Shown here piece by piece: positions 1 to 8,559 of a stretch of 64,000 nt of DNA. The translations under genes were made by a program, and so were the position numbers. The notes under the pieces were generated by a model that searched no databases, had not been told where the DNA came from, and saw only the letters and a program-made list of their open reading frames with translations. The stretch is from Acinetobacter shaoyimingii (GTDB lineage: Bacteria > Pseudomonadota > Gammaproteobacteria > Pseudomonadales > Moraxellaceae): assembly GCF_011578045.1 (NCBI RefSeq), contig NZ_CP049801.1, positions 310,001 to 374,000 of the forward strand, in the 5' to 3' direction. Within the stretch, counting starts at the first letter, position 1, and the number at the start of each line of letters is the position of its first letter.

Positions 1-934
1 TGTGCGAGTGATTCATGAAACACATTTGCATGGCAAATTAACCCGCATTGAGTTGGCACCAAATATTTCTTTTTTAAACCGAGCGGCTTTAGTGTCTGCT
101 TTGGAAAAATTAAAACGCGGTGAGCAAGCGGTAATTGATGCTTCAAACACCTATTACATTGATCCAGACGTATATTCGGTGATTAAGGATTTTAAAGAAG
201 GTTCAGCAGTCACTAAAAAAATTGATTTGAAACTGATTGGATTTAAAGCGCATTATCCTGAAATTGTTGAAGATGAATTGGATATCAATGTCAGTACGCA
301 GGAAGTACAGCGCCATTTAACGCCTGAGCAAGTGTTACAGCTGCTTAAAGAAGGCAATTATCGCTTTGTAAATCATGAGCGTTTGCATCATAACATTGCT
401 CGTCAGATTCAAGTCACGTCGCAATCGGGGCAACACCCATTTGCTGCAGTATTGGGATGTATGGATTCTCGTGCACCGACAGAGCGTATTTTTGATGTCG
501 GTATTGGAGATTTATTTAGTCTTCGGATTGCAGGAAATATCGCAGGTGAGAAAGTTTTAGGTTCTTTGGAATTTGCTTGTAAAAGTAAGGGATCTAAATT
601 GATTGTGGTGCTAGGGCATACAGACTGTGGTGCAGTCACGGCAGCTTGCCAACTGTATGAGCAAAAGAAAGATATTACTCAACTCACTGAGACACCCCAT
701 GTGCAGTATTTCTTGAAACCCATTATGGATGCAGCAGATACAGTGACCAAAGAACAACCGGGTTGTCATTTAACCAGTAGCTTTGTACATGCGGTGACCG
801 TACTCAATGTTCAAAATAATATTCGTTATATTTTGCAAAATAGTGATGTTTTAAGAGCAATGGTTGAGAAAAATGAAATTAACATTGTCGGTGCGATTTA
901 TGATGTGCATACGGGCAAAGTCGATTTTATGTAA
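1..934 (+). CDS. SulP-family anion permease, C-terminal STAS + beta-carbonic anhydrase part (5' truncated)
   Basis: The gene is cut by the left edge; its frame is open through base 1, so the GTG at base 2 is not a real start. Visible residues 1-105 look like a STAS domain (ISFLNRAALVSAL, then VIDASNTYYID). Residues 105-310 are a beta-class carbonic anhydrase: CMDSR near residue 152 gives the first zinc Cys and the Asp/Arg dyad, and GHTDCGA near 205 gives the His and second Cys. STAS followed by carbonic anhydrase is known at the C-terminus of some SulP permeases, so the missing part should encode the membrane domain. Inferred role: inner-membrane bicarbonate (or sulfate) uptake coupled to CO2/bicarbonate interconversion. 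A terminator follows. Confidence 0.85.
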   Translation, partial: VRVIHETHLHGKLTRIELAPNISFLNRAALVSALEKLKRGEQAVIDASNTYYIDPDVYSVIKDFKEGSAVTKKIDLKLIGFKAHYPEIVEDELDINVSTQEVQRHLTPEQVLQLLKEGNYRFVNHERLHHNIARQIQVTSQSGQHPFAAVLGCMDSRAPTERIFDVGIGDLFSLRIAGNIAGEKVLGSLEFACKSKGSKLIVVLGHTDCGAVTAACQLYEQKKDITQLTETPHVQYFLKPIMDAADTVTKEQPGCHLTSSFVHAVTVLNVQNNIRYILQNSDVLRAMVEKNEINIVGAIYDVHTGKVDFM

Positions 935-949
935 GATATTCATTTGATT

Positions 950-981
950 AAAAAAGACCTTCCGATGAGAAGGTCTTTTTT
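950..981 (+). terminator. Rho-independent terminator after the SulP/carbonic anhydrase gene
   Basis: Arms AAGACCTT and AAGGTCTT around an 8-nt loop, flanked by an A-run and a T-run. It starts 16 nt after the stop codon. The symmetric A/T flanks would also allow it to work for the opposite-strand gene approaching from the right. Confidence 0.85.
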
Positions 982-1009
982 ATCGCGATTATTTTTTAAT
1001 GGTTTGATG

Positions 1010-1381
1010 TTATTGAATTAAACATTCTACAAGAAAGCTAAAAATGACCATCACAGTTCCAATTTTGGTTATGAGAAAACCATGGCGTTTCTGTGTTTTG
1101 ACATTGTCATACTGTTTTTCTTCGATATTGTTTAGTTGGTTATCTTGCTTAAAATCTTGCTGTTTAAGATTGTGAGATTTAAGTGTGCCAGAATTTAGTG
1201 TTTCAGGTTGAAGCGTGCTTAGATTCAGATTCAAAGCAATATCAAACGATATCATGATTAGGCCGATCAAGATTATGCTTGAAAATGAAAAAACAGGACT
1301 TTGACCTAGTGGGAAAAAACCAATAAGCCCCAAGATTACAATGATCAATAAAAAAGCTTTAGCCAGCCACAAACTTTTCAT
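1010..1381 (-). CDS. Small hypothetical membrane protein
   Basis: Encodes 123 residues of a family I do not recognise. Three hydrophobic segments are visible, near residues 6-26, 30-52 and 101-121, separated by a polar Asn/Gln/Lys-rich stretch (about 54-98) with repetitive wording such as STLQPETLNSGTLKSHNL. The topology suggests an inner-membrane protein with one hydrophilic loop. It converges on the SulP/carbonic anhydrase gene and lies alone. The amino-acid composition and hydrophobic pattern support a real gene, but there is no functional clue and a low-complexity spurious frame cannot be excluded. Confidence 0.55.
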   Translation of the reverse strand: MKSLWLAKAFLLIIVILGLIGFFPLGQSPVFSFSSIILIGLIMISFDIALNLNLSTLQPETLNSGTLKSHNLKQQDFKQDNQLNNIEEKQYDNVKTQKRHGFLITKIGTVMVIFSFLVECLIQ

Positions 1382-1502
1382 TATCCCAGCTCGTTTCGAA
1401 TTTTGTTCTATTTTGGAATATATTTCTTAAGTGAATATTAAATTATCATTAATTGTTGATTTTTGAAAACATTTATTTTTTTAGGATGGTATAAATTGAA
1501 AG

Positions 1503-1534
1503 TGTAGAGATGCTCAATGGTGAGCATCTCTACA
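1503..1534 (-). terminator. Strong hairpin downstream of the SDR gene
   Basis: Perfect 13-bp stem, TGTAGAGATGCTC against GAGCATCTCTACA, with a 6-nt loop. It begins 29 nt beyond the SDR stop codon on the minus strand. The following minus-strand sequence is only moderately T-rich (CTTTCAATTT), so it is either a weak intrinsic terminator or a 3'-end stabilising hairpin. Confidence 0.6.
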
Positions 1535-1562
1535 TTGTGTGAATGGAAATGGATAGTGTTGC

Positions 1563-2318
1563 TTAACGTGTGGTGTAACCACCATTGGCAAAAATCGTTT
1601 GACCAGTAATCCACCAACCATCTGTTACTAAAAAGCGAACTAAAGGTTCAATGTCTTCGATTTTGGTTAAGCCACCTAGCGCAGAAGCAGATTTGTGATA
1701 AGCCACAGCTTCAGGCGCTTCTTGTCCATAGAAAAATGGGGTATCCATTGGACCTGGAGCAACGGCTGTCACAGAAATTCCACGCTCCCCAAACTCTTTA
1801 GATGCTGCGCGGGTATAGTGTTCAACGGGTGCTTTTAAGCCTTCATAGGTGGAATATAGACCTGTATAAGCCGCCAGTAAACTGGTCACAATGGTACAAA
1901 TTTTACCGTCGTTATTTAAATGTTTACCTGCAGATTGGATAAAGAAATAAGCAATTTTGGAATTAATATCACTCATCGAATCAAATTCAGTTTCAGTGGT
2001 TTCCAAAAACGGTTTTTTGAGAACACGACCTACTGTATTGATTGCAATATCGACACCCCCAAATGTTTCTTTGGCTTTAAGGAATAGCGCTTCAATTTTT
2101 GAAATATCTGATAAATCGGCTTGAATGGTAATTGCTTTGGAACCTAAGGCTTGTACAGCGCTAAGCGTTTCTTCAGCATCTGCTCGTGCGCTTTCACTGT
2201 TAAAATGAATCACTAAATTGGCACCTTGTTCGGCAAATTTTCTAGAAATTAAGCCACCTAAATTTTTTGCACCGCCAGTGATGAGTACAGTTTTACCTTT
2301 CAAATCATGTTTTGACAT
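1563..2318 (-). CDS. SDR-family oxidoreductase (divergent from a LysR regulator)
   Basis: A 251-residue classical short-chain dehydrogenase/reductase. It has the N-terminal Rossmann nucleotide loop TGGAKNLGG, an NTVG variant of the NNAG motif, and a catalytic YEGLK (YxxxK). The substrate is unknown. I start it at the internal ATG at 2318 because AGGGA lies at a proper distance there; the longer frame to 2339 would place that ribosome-binding site inside the gene. It is transcribed away from a LysR-type regulator across a 201-bp gap holding a 23-nt inverted repeat, the usual layout for a LysR protein and its target. It may act on a quinone, aldehyde or ketone, but nothing here decides this. 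Confidence 0.88.
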   Translation of the reverse strand: MSKHDLKGKTVLITGGAKNLGGLISRKFAEQGANLVIHFNSESARADAEETLSAVQALGSKAITIQADLSDISKIEALFLKAKETFGGVDIAINTVGRVLKKPFLETTETEFDSMSDINSKIAYFFIQSAGKHLNNDGKICTIVTSLLAAYTGLYSTYEGLKAPVEHYTRAASKEFGERGISVTAVAPGPMDTPFFYGQEAPEAVAYHKSASALGGLTKIEDIEPLVRFLVTDGWWITGQTIFANGGYTTR

Positions 2319-2399
2319 TGTTTTATTCCCTATCTTCATTTTTGTAAGTTAAATCTTAATGGACTTTTAAATCCCCCAATAGCTGATAGACTTGTACAG

Positions 2400-2422
2400 A
2401 TTGTTCAGTAAAGTTGAACAAT
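2400..2422. promoter_or_regulatory. Inverted repeat, candidate LysR operator
   Basis: Arms ATTGTTCA and TGAACAAT separated by 7 nt, a perfect 8-bp dyad. The inner part fits the T-N11-A pattern of LysR-type binding sites. It lies between the divergent SDR and lysR-type genes, 82 nt from the SDR start and 98 nt from the regulator start. Confidence 0.55.
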
Positions 2423-2519
2423 GTGATGAAGAGTATTTTTGATGTTTTAAATATAAGTTATTGAATTATTTATAAAGTAATTGTCGTGCTCATAAAAAAA
2501 GAATAAGTGAGTGATTAAA

Positions 2520-3443
2520 ATGGATAAAGTTGAGTATTTAAAAACATTTTGCCTTGTCGCAGAAATGAAATCCTTTGCTCAGGTCGCAAAATATTTAGGA
2601 TTGCCACGTTCAACAGTGACATACGCCATTCAAAGTTTAGAAAAAGAATATGAAGTTTTACTGTTTTATCGGACAACACGAAAGGTCAGTTTGACCCATG
2701 AAGGAGAGTTGTTTTACCAAGAAGCACAACAGTTAATTCAAAAACTCAAAGAGTTGCATCGGTTCAAGTATCAAGTGCGAGAACAGAAAGGCAAAATAAC
2801 GGTTGGATTGCCAAAACGCATGGCGACACAAATTCTAATTCCCAGATTGGCTGAGTTTTATCAAAACCATCCTGAAGTCAAAGTACATATTAAATGTTGT
2901 GATGAGTATTCGAATTTGATTGATCAACAGTTGGATTGTGTGATCCGAGTGGGGGTGGTGAAAGATGAATATCTGATTGCAAAATCATTGGGAACATGCC
3001 GATTGTGTAGCGTGGTAGCGCCCAGCTACATTCAATTTTTTGGAAAACCAACACGCTTTGAAGATTTAGATCAGCATTATGCTGTTGAGTATTTGATTGA
3101 AAAAAATCAAAAGGATAAGAGTGAATTGCTGTTTTTGGGGCAACGCTTAAAATTACCGCATTTGGTTTTGGTTGAAGACACAGAAAGTTATATTCAAGCA
3201 GGATTGGCAGGATTAGGAATTATTCAAATTCCTGAATTTGATGCACGTTTTTATCTAAAACAAGGAACATTGATTGAGATATTTAAAGAAAATGAATCGA
3301 TCCAATTACCGATTCATTTTCTCAGTCCAGATCGTAAATTTCGTCCAGAATATTTGCAAGATTTCATGCGCTGGTTCGCAGAGATTTTACAGAGCACGAT
3401 GGATGCTTCATCGCAAAATCAAGCCCAGCCTAAGTCAAATTGA
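2520..3443 (+). CDS. LysR-family transcriptional regulator
   Basis: About 307 residues, the usual LysR length. The N-terminal winged helix-turn-helix is clear (FCLVAEMKSFAQVAKYLGLPR, then STVTYAIQSLEKE and LFYRTTRKVSLTHEG). The remainder is the periplasmic-binding-protein-like effector domain, starting near GKITVGLPKRMA. The start at ATG 2520 is chosen so that the protein begins MDKVEYLKTFC; an in-frame GTG lies three codons upstream. It probably regulates the divergent SDR gene and itself through the intergenic dyad. The effector is not predictable. Its stop codon directly abuts the stop of the convergent SDR gene, with no terminator room between them. Confidence 0.92.
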   Translation: MDKVEYLKTFCLVAEMKSFAQVAKYLGLPRSTVTYAIQSLEKEYEVLLFYRTTRKVSLTHEGELFYQEAQQLIQKLKELHRFKYQVREQKGKITVGLPKRMATQILIPRLAEFYQNHPEVKVHIKCCDEYSNLIDQQLDCVIRVGVVKDEYLIAKSLGTCRLCSVVAPSYIQFFGKPTRFEDLDQHYAVEYLIEKNQKDKSELLFLGQRLKLPHLVLVEDTESYIQAGLAGLGIIQIPEFDARFYLKQGTLIEIFKENESIQLPIHFLSPDRKFRPEYLQDFMRWFAEILQSTMDASSQNQAQPKSN

Positions 3444-4331
3444 TTACCAATGTTCACCAGGGAAAAGACGTGCGTAGGCACGTTGCACAAGATTTAACTT
3501 TTCTTGCTTGCCAACAGAAGCGGTTGAACTTGGGAATAAGTTATAACCAATCGACATCAGAATATTATTAATATCAGGGGCGATCGCATAGGTGATAGAT
3601 GCGAGACGGCCTAAATGCGTTGCCACTTTCTTAGGACGTTTAACAATGGCATAAGCAATGAGGTCTGCAGCTTGTTCAGGCGATAGGGTTGGAACGTAAT
3701 TATAAATTTTAGTCGGTGCAATCATTGGGGTTCTGACCAATGGCATATAGACAGATGTAATCGCAATTTTATGTGCGTGAACTTCTGCAGAAAGACAACG
3801 ACTAAAGGCATCTAAAGCAGCTTTTGATGCAACATAAGCAGAAAAACGTGTCGCATTTGCCAGTACACCTATCGAACTAATATTAATAATATGGCCATCT
3901 TTACGTTTGATCATATGTGGCAAAATATTTAAGATCAGACGAACTGCGCCAAAATAATTCAGTTGAATGGTACGTTCGAAATCATGAAAACGATCTGTTG
4001 ATTCATGTACGGCACGTCGTATCGATCGTCCAGCGTTGTTAATTAAAATGTCGATGTGATCCACTGCAAAGAGTATTTGTTGTGAGACTTCATCAATGGC
4101 ATTCATATCATTTAAATCACATGGGAAAACACTGGCTTTGCCACCTTTGGCTTCGATTTCTGCTTTGGCTTCGATCAGTGCTTCTTCAGTACGTGCGACC
4201 AGTAAAACATGCGCTCCTGCATCTGCAAGTTTATGTGCAGTCGTCAGACCGATACCACTCGACGCACCTGTGATGAGAACAACTTTATCTTTGACTTTAT
4301 TGATTAACTTACGATCTAATTTATTATTCAT
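3444..4331 (-). CDS. SDR-family NAD(P)-dependent oxidoreductase
   Basis: A 295-residue short-chain dehydrogenase with all classical motifs: TGASSGIG near residue 20, NNAG, the catalytic Ser in INISS, and YVASK as the YxxxK pair. A C-terminal stretch of about 40 residues beyond the catalytic fold recalls acyl- or lipid-acting SDRs, but the substrate is not known. The start at 4331 is preferred because AGGG precedes that ATG; a longer frame reaches 4361. It converges on the LysR gene with adjacent stops. It is distinct in sequence from the SDR at 1563-2318, so the two are not a recent duplication. Confidence 0.88.
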   Translation of the reverse strand: MNNKLDRKLINKVKDKVVLITGASSGIGLTTAHKLADAGAHVLLVARTEEALIEAKAEIEAKGGKASVFPCDLNDMNAIDEVSQQILFAVDHIDILINNAGRSIRRAVHESTDRFHDFERTIQLNYFGAVRLILNILPHMIKRKDGHIINISSIGVLANATRFSAYVASKAALDAFSRCLSAEVHAHKIAITSVYMPLVRTPMIAPTKIYNYVPTLSPEQAADLIAYAIVKRPKKVATHLGRLASITYAIAPDINNILMSIGYNLFPSSTASVGKQEKLNLVQRAYARLFPGEHW

Positions 4332-4562
4332 TCTGGTTTTCCCTATTCGCCAAGAATTCATTTTTAAGTCAAGTTCGTTTAGGATGATTTTTGCCTAAAA
4401 GATATACAGACTGTTTAGCCGAATAATAACTTAAAACAAGGAAATTGCTATAATTAAGTATATGAATTTACAAATTATTTTAGAGTAATTACTCTATTTA
4501 TCATATTTTTATTTGTGTAGAGATTTTTATCACATTCTTTTGTAAAAGAAAAGTAAAAGCAT

Positions 4563-4593
4563 ACAAAGCTGCTTCAGATTAAAACAGCTTTGT
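4563..4593 (-). terminator. Terminator of metY
   Basis: Arms ACAAAGCTG and CAGCTTTGT form a 9-bp stem with a 13-nt loop, 10 nt past the metY stop codon. T-rich sequence (GCTTTTACTTTTC) follows on the minus strand. Confidence 0.65.
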
Positions 4594-4603
4594 AACTTAA
4601 AAC

Positions 4604-5881
4604 TTAGACTTGAGCTAAGGCCTGTTCAAGGTCTGCAATCAAATCATCAGCATGTTCAATACCAATCGATAAGCGCACCATATCTATACTGACACCTGCC
4701 GCTTTTAACTCTTCTTCATTGAGTTGACGATGGGTGGTGGTTGCAGGGTGACATGCGAGACTTTTTGCATCACCAATATTGACTAGACGAGTGAACAATT
4801 GCAGGGCATCAATAAAGCGAGTTCCGCCAGCGAGCCCATCTTGAACGCCAAATGATAAAATTGCCGAAGGTTTCCCTTTAACGTATTTTTGCGCCAAAGC
4901 ATATTGAGGATGATCTTTTAAACCTGCGTAATTCACCCATTTTACTTTAGGATGTGATTTGAGATATTCAGCCACTTTTAATGCATTTTCAGTATGGCGT
5001 TCCATACGCAGACTTAAGGTTTCCAATCCTTGTAAAATTAAAAATACATTTTGTGGACTAATCGCAGCACCTGTATTTCGAAGTGGGACGACACGCGCAC
5101 GTGCGATGTATGCCGCTTCACCCAAAGCCTCAACATAATTGACCCCGTGATAACTTGGATCAGGAGTATTGAGTGCTTTAAAGCGTTCAGGATATTTGCC
5201 CCAAGGAAATTTACCGCTATCAACAATAATCCCACCAATCGAATTACCATGACCACCAATGTATTTGGTCAGTGAATGCACCACAATATCAGCACCAAAA
5301 TCGAAAGACTTTTGTAGAACAGGGGTGGCAACGGTATTGTCGACAACTACAGGCACGCCATATTCATGCGCAATTTTGGCAATGGCTTCTAAATCAATAA
5401 TATTGCCAAGTGGGTTACCAATGGATTCCACAAAGACCAATTTGGTTTTTTCATCAATTAAACCACGTAGTGCTTCAGGGTTTTGATAATCGAAAAAGCG
5501 CACTTCAATCCCTTGTTTAGGAAGCGTGTGTGCAAATAAGTTATACGTGCCACCATATAACGTTGATACAGATGCAATATTGTCACCCGCTTCTGCGATG
5601 GTCTGAATCGCATAGGTAATGGCTGCCATACCCGATGCCAAAGCCAAAGCGCCAATACCGCCTTCAAGTGCTGCGACACGTTGTTCAAGTACCGCAGTGG
5701 TTGGGTTCATAATGCGTGTGTAGATATTGCCTTGCACTTTTAAGTCGAATAAATCTGCACCATGTTGAGTATTATCAAAGGCATAAGATGTCGTTTGATA
5801 AATGGGGACAGCAACGGCTTTGGTGGTTGCTTCAGGAGCGTAACCCGCATGAATGGCAAGGGTTTCGTCTTTGTAGGTCAT
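4604..5881 (-). CDS. metY: O-acetylhomoserine sulfhydrylase (aminocarboxypropyltransferase)
   Basis: A 425-residue Cys/Met-metabolism PLP enzyme of fold type I. The PLP lysine is in [11 protein letters not shown], and family blocks [23 protein letters not shown] and FVESIGNP are present. Length and the wording around the lysine match MetY, which makes homocysteine from O-acetylhomoserine and sulfide, rather than the shorter MetB/MetC enzymes. The ATG at 5881 has AGGAAG upstream. Two sulfate-binding-protein genes about 7 kb away are consistent with a sulfur theme, though they are not linked transcriptionally. A near-perfect 29-nt palindrome lies 42-70 nt upstream of the start, a likely control site. 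Confidence 0.93.
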   Translation of the reverse strand: MTYKDETLAIHAGYAPEATTKAVAVPIYQTTSYAFDNTQHGADLFDLKVQGNIYTRIMNPTTAVLEQRVAALEGGIGALALASGMAAITYAIQTIAEAGDNIASVSTLYGGTYNLFAHTLPKQGIEVRFFDYQNPEALRGLIDEKTKLVFVESIGNPLGNIIDLEAIAKIAHEYGVPVVVDNTVATPVLQKSFDFGADIVVHSLTKYIGGHGNSIGGIIVDSGKFPWGKYPERFKALNTPDPSYHGVNYVEALGEAAYIARARVVPLRNTGAAISPQNVFLILQGLETLSLRMERHTENALKVAEYLKSHPKVKWVNYAGLKDHPQYALAQKYVKGKPSAILSFGVQDGLAGGTRFIDALQLFTRLVNIGDAKSLACHPATTTHRQLNEEELKAAGVSIDMVRLSIGIEHADDLIADLEQALAQV

Positions 5882-5922
5882 TGTTATTGCTTCCTGCTGT
5901 TTAAGAATTCGTCAAATATAGC

Positions 5923-5951
5923 ATTTAGAGTATATTCAATATGATCTAAAT
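5923..5951. promoter_or_regulatory. 29-nt near-perfect palindrome upstream of metY
   Basis: Outer arms ATTTAGA and TCTAAAT and inner arms ATATT and AATAT are centred on C5937, with only the two intervening pairs mismatched. It lies 42-70 nt before the metY start codon. Size, symmetry and position are those of an operator for a dimeric or tetrameric repressor or activator; the regulator is not known. Confidence 0.5.
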
Positions 5952-6102
5952 TGTTGAAATATTTATCTATAAATTGCATAAGGCTGCAATGATATGGCTT
6001 TAAATTTTAAATAAATCTATGAATGAGTTTTGCATATTTTTTAAACTTGTAACATTCCATTGAAGAATAGGTTAATGCCTTATTTTTTTAATGTATTCAT
6101 CG

Positions 6103-6108
6103 TATAAT
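6103..6108 (+). promoter_or_regulatory. Candidate -10 box of ettA
   Basis: Perfect TATAAT, 61 nt before the chosen GTG start. The -35 region is T-rich with no good TTGACA match. Transcription from here would give a leader of about 55 nt that contains the hairpin at 6121-6142. Confidence 0.5.
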
Positions 6109-6120
6109 GCCTGCGGATAT

Positions 6121-6152
6121 TGTTCGCATACTTTTGCGAATGTTGCTTTTTT
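6121..6152 (+). promoter_or_regulatory. Hairpin plus U-run in the ettA leader
   Basis: TTCGCA and TGCGAA form a 6-bp stem, extendable by two wobble pairs, followed 5 nt later by a run of seven T, just before the AGAGGAG ribosome-binding site. It resembles a short attenuator or leader hairpin. The gap between stem and T-run is larger than in a strong terminator. Confidence 0.35.
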
Positions 6153-6168
6153 TATAGAGGAGTCCTAC

Positions 6169-7830
6169 GTGGCCCAATATATTTACACGATGAACCGTGT
6201 GTCGAAGATGGTTCCGCCAAAGCGCGAAATCTTAAAAGACATCTCTTTATCATTTTTCCCGGGCGCTAAAATTGGTGTACTCGGTTTAAACGGTGCAGGT
6301 AAATCTACCTTGCTTCGTATTATGGCTGGCGTAGATAAAGATTTCTCAGGTGAAGCGCGTGCTCAACCAGGAATTAAAATCGGTTACTTAGAGCAAGAGC
6401 CACCTTTAGATGAAACAAAAGACGTTCGTGGTAACGTTGAAGATGGTTTACGTGAACCTCTTGATGCACTTGCACGTTTAGATGAAGTTTTTGCTGAATA
6501 TGCAGCTGAAGATGCTGACTTCGATGCACTTGCAAAAGAGCAAGAAAAGCTAGAAGCGATTATCCATGCTTGGGATGCACATAATATTGCAAACCAAATG
6601 GATCAAGCTGCGGCTGCATTAAACCTTCCGGCGTGGGATGCAGATGTCACTAAGCTTTCAGGTGGTGAACGTCGTCGTGTGGCACTTTGCCGTTTATTGC
6701 TTTCTAAGCCTGACATGTTGCTTCTTGATGAACCGACGAACCATTTAGATGCTTCATCTGTATCTTGGTTAGAACGTTTCTTGAAAGATTTCCCAGGCAC
6801 AATCGTTGCGATTACGCATGACCGTTATTTCTTGGATAACGTGGCTGAGTGGATTCTTGAGCTTGACCGTGGCATGGGTATTCCATACCAAGGTAACTAT
6901 TCTTCTTGGTTAGAGCAGAAAAATGCCCGCTTAGAACAAGAGAACAAGCAAGAAGAATCTTTTGCTAAAGCATTGAAAAAAGAACTTGAATGGGTTCGTT
7001 CAAATGCCAAAGGTCAACAAAAGAAAAACAAAGCGCGTATGGAGCGTTTTGAAGAGCTTAACTCTCGTGAATTCCAACAGCGTAATGAAACATCTGAAAT
7101 CTACATTCCACCTGGTCCACGTTTAGGGAACAAGGTTGTAGAAGTTGAAGGTATCAGTAAATCGTTTGGTGATCGTACGCTTTACAAAGATTTATCATTC
7201 GTTGTACCACCTGCAGCGATTGTGGGTATCGTAGGTGAGAATGGTGCAGGTAAAACGACACTATTCCGTATGATGACGGGTGAGCAACAACCTGATACAG
7301 GTACAGTAGTACTGGGTGATTCAGTAAAAGTTGCTTATGTGGGTCAGATTCGTGACACATTAGACAACAACAAAACCGTTTGGGAAGAAGTGTCTGGCGG
7401 TCTTGATATCTTACGTATTGGCGAGTATGAAATTGCTTCTCGTGCGTATATCGGTCGCTTTAACTTCAAAGGTCAAGATCAGCAAAAGCGTGTAGGTCAA
7501 TTGTCAGGTGGTGAGCGTAACCGTTTACAACTTGCGAAAATCCTGCAAATGGGCGCAAACGTGATCTTACTCGATGAACCGTCAAATGACTTGGATATTG
7601 AAACCTTACGTGCGCTTGAGGATGCAATTTTAGTCTTCCCAGGTACCGTGATGGTGATCTCGCATGACCGTTGGTTCCTCGACCGTATTGCAACACATAT
7701 CTTGTCATTTGAAGGTGAAACTCCAGAATTCTTCACAGGTAACTATGCGGAATTTGAAGAATACCGTCGTAAACGTGATGGTGATGACTTAGTTGCGAAG
7801 CGTCAGAAATACCGCAAAATTGGTGGTTAA
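6169..7830 (+). CDS. ettA: Energy-dependent translational throttle protein EttA (ABC-F ATPase)
   Basis: A 553-residue ABC-F protein with two ATPase domains and no membrane segments. Walker A motifs are GLNGAGKST and GENGAGKTT, signatures LSGGERRRVA and LSGGERNRLQ, and Walker B segments LLLDEPTNHLD and ILLDEPSNDLD. The charged linker between the domains (EQKNARLEQENKQEE onward, ending near IYIPPGPRLG) is the P-site-tRNA-interaction region. EttA binds the ribosomal E site and gates early elongation according to ATP/ADP level. The GTG start at 6169 with AGAGGAG 6 nt upstream gives MAQYIYTM, the family start; the longer frame to 6091 is not used. It is monocistronic with a strong terminator. Confidence 0.95.
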   Translation: MAQYIYTMNRVSKMVPPKREILKDISLSFFPGAKIGVLGLNGAGKSTLLRIMAGVDKDFSGEARAQPGIKIGYLEQEPPLDETKDVRGNVEDGLREPLDALARLDEVFAEYAAEDADFDALAKEQEKLEAIIHAWDAHNIANQMDQAAAALNLPAWDADVTKLSGGERRRVALCRLLLSKPDMLLLDEPTNHLDASSVSWLERFLKDFPGTIVAITHDRYFLDNVAEWILELDRGMGIPYQGNYSSWLEQKNARLEQENKQEESFAKALKKELEWVRSNAKGQQKKNKARMERFEELNSREFQQRNETSEIYIPPGPRLGNKVVEVEGISKSFGDRTLYKDLSFVVPPAAIVGIVGENGAGKTTLFRMMTGEQQPDTGTVVLGDSVKVAYVGQIRDTLDNNKTVWEEVSGGLDILRIGEYEIASRAYIGRFNFKGQDQQKRVGQLSGGERNRLQLAKILQMGANVILLDEPSNDLDIETLRALEDAILVFPGTVMVISHDRWFLDRIATHILSFEGETPEFFTGNYAEFEEYRRKRDGDDLVAKRQKYRKIGG

Positions 7831-7853
7831 CGTTCTACTGAATGCATATTAAT

Positions 7854-7884
7854 AAAAGACCAGCCTAAGGGCTGGTCTTTTTTT
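7854..7884 (+). terminator. Rho-independent terminator of ettA
   Basis: GACCAGCC and GGCTGGTC form an 8-bp stem with a 4-nt loop, followed by seven T, 24 nt after the ettA stop codon. Confidence 0.92.
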
Positions 7885-7893
7885 AATTAAAGT

Positions 7894-7921
7894 AAAAAAA
7901 CTGGCGAAAACCAGTTTTTTT
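7894..7921 (-). terminator. Rho-independent terminator of the Sel1-repeat gene
   Basis: AAAAAAACTGG and CCAGTTTTTTT with a 6-nt loop, 32 nt downstream of the minus-strand stop codon. It is symmetric and so potentially bidirectional, back to back with the ettA terminator. Confidence 0.75.
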
Positions 7922-7952
7922 GAGGGGGAAATAAGGTTAGGATGTTTTCTGG

Positions 7953-8339
7953 TTAAGAAATCACGATTTGGTTTAAAGCACGTTGAAGTTCTTGCTGAGC
8001 AGCTGGATGACCTTGATTTGCAGCTTGCGATAACCATTTTTCGGCATGTTGATAGTTACGATCTAAGCCAAGTTGACCATTCAGATAGCTTAAACCCATT
8101 TTATATTGGGCATCTTTGTCACCACGTAACGCAGCTCTGAGATAGTTCCACATTGCATTACGGGCATCCTGGTTATTCGTGTAACCATCGGGACGATTAG
8201 AATATAAATTATTTGAGATATTTTCTTCAAAAACATGTGCTTGCTGTAGCTCGTAATTGGCTTCAGATGAGCTGCTTTGATGAAAATTGTTCTTTAATTC
8301 GTTTTGTTTTCTAACTTTTTTAAGTAGATAAGTTAACAT
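7953..8339 (-). CDS. Small Sel1-repeat protein
   Basis: 128 residues. The C-terminal half carries two Sel1-like helix-turn-helix repeats (LRGDKDAQYKMGLSYLNG, then AEKWLSQAANQGHPAAQQEL), a TPR-related scaffold for protein contacts. The N-terminal half is polar, without a convincing signal peptide, so the protein is probably cytoplasmic. AAAGGGGGACC gives a good ribosome-binding site for the ATG at 8339. It converges on ettA. The partner is unknown. Confidence 0.8.
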   Translation of the reverse strand: MLTYLLKKVRKQNELKNNFHQSSSSEANYELQQAHVFEENISNNLYSNRPDGYTNNQDARNAMWNYLRAALRGDKDAQYKMGLSYLNGQLGLDRNYQHAEKWLSQAANQGHPAAQQELQRALNQIVIS

Positions 8340-8559
8340 GCTAAAGGTCCCCCTTTAATTGTTATCGACGAAAATGAAAAACCTTATATCTATAACTTAT
8401 ATTGTTTTTTTGTGACTGCAAATCAATTTTTGTAACTGTTTAAGTAAAAACAAAGATATTCATTCCAAAATGATACTGATTGGATTTTTTATCAAAAAAT
8501 ATTTATAAAATTCAAATGTGTATTGTTAAGTATGATTAATAAATAAATGGAAATTAAAG

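Noticed and set aside
1563..4331. The two SDR genes as a recent tandem duplication
   Set aside because: They differ in orientation relative to the LysR gene only by position, but motif wording and length differ throughout, so they are distant family members.
5882..6168. SAM riboswitch upstream of metY
   Set aside because: No conserved SAM-riboswitch core is visible; the palindrome fits a protein-binding site better.
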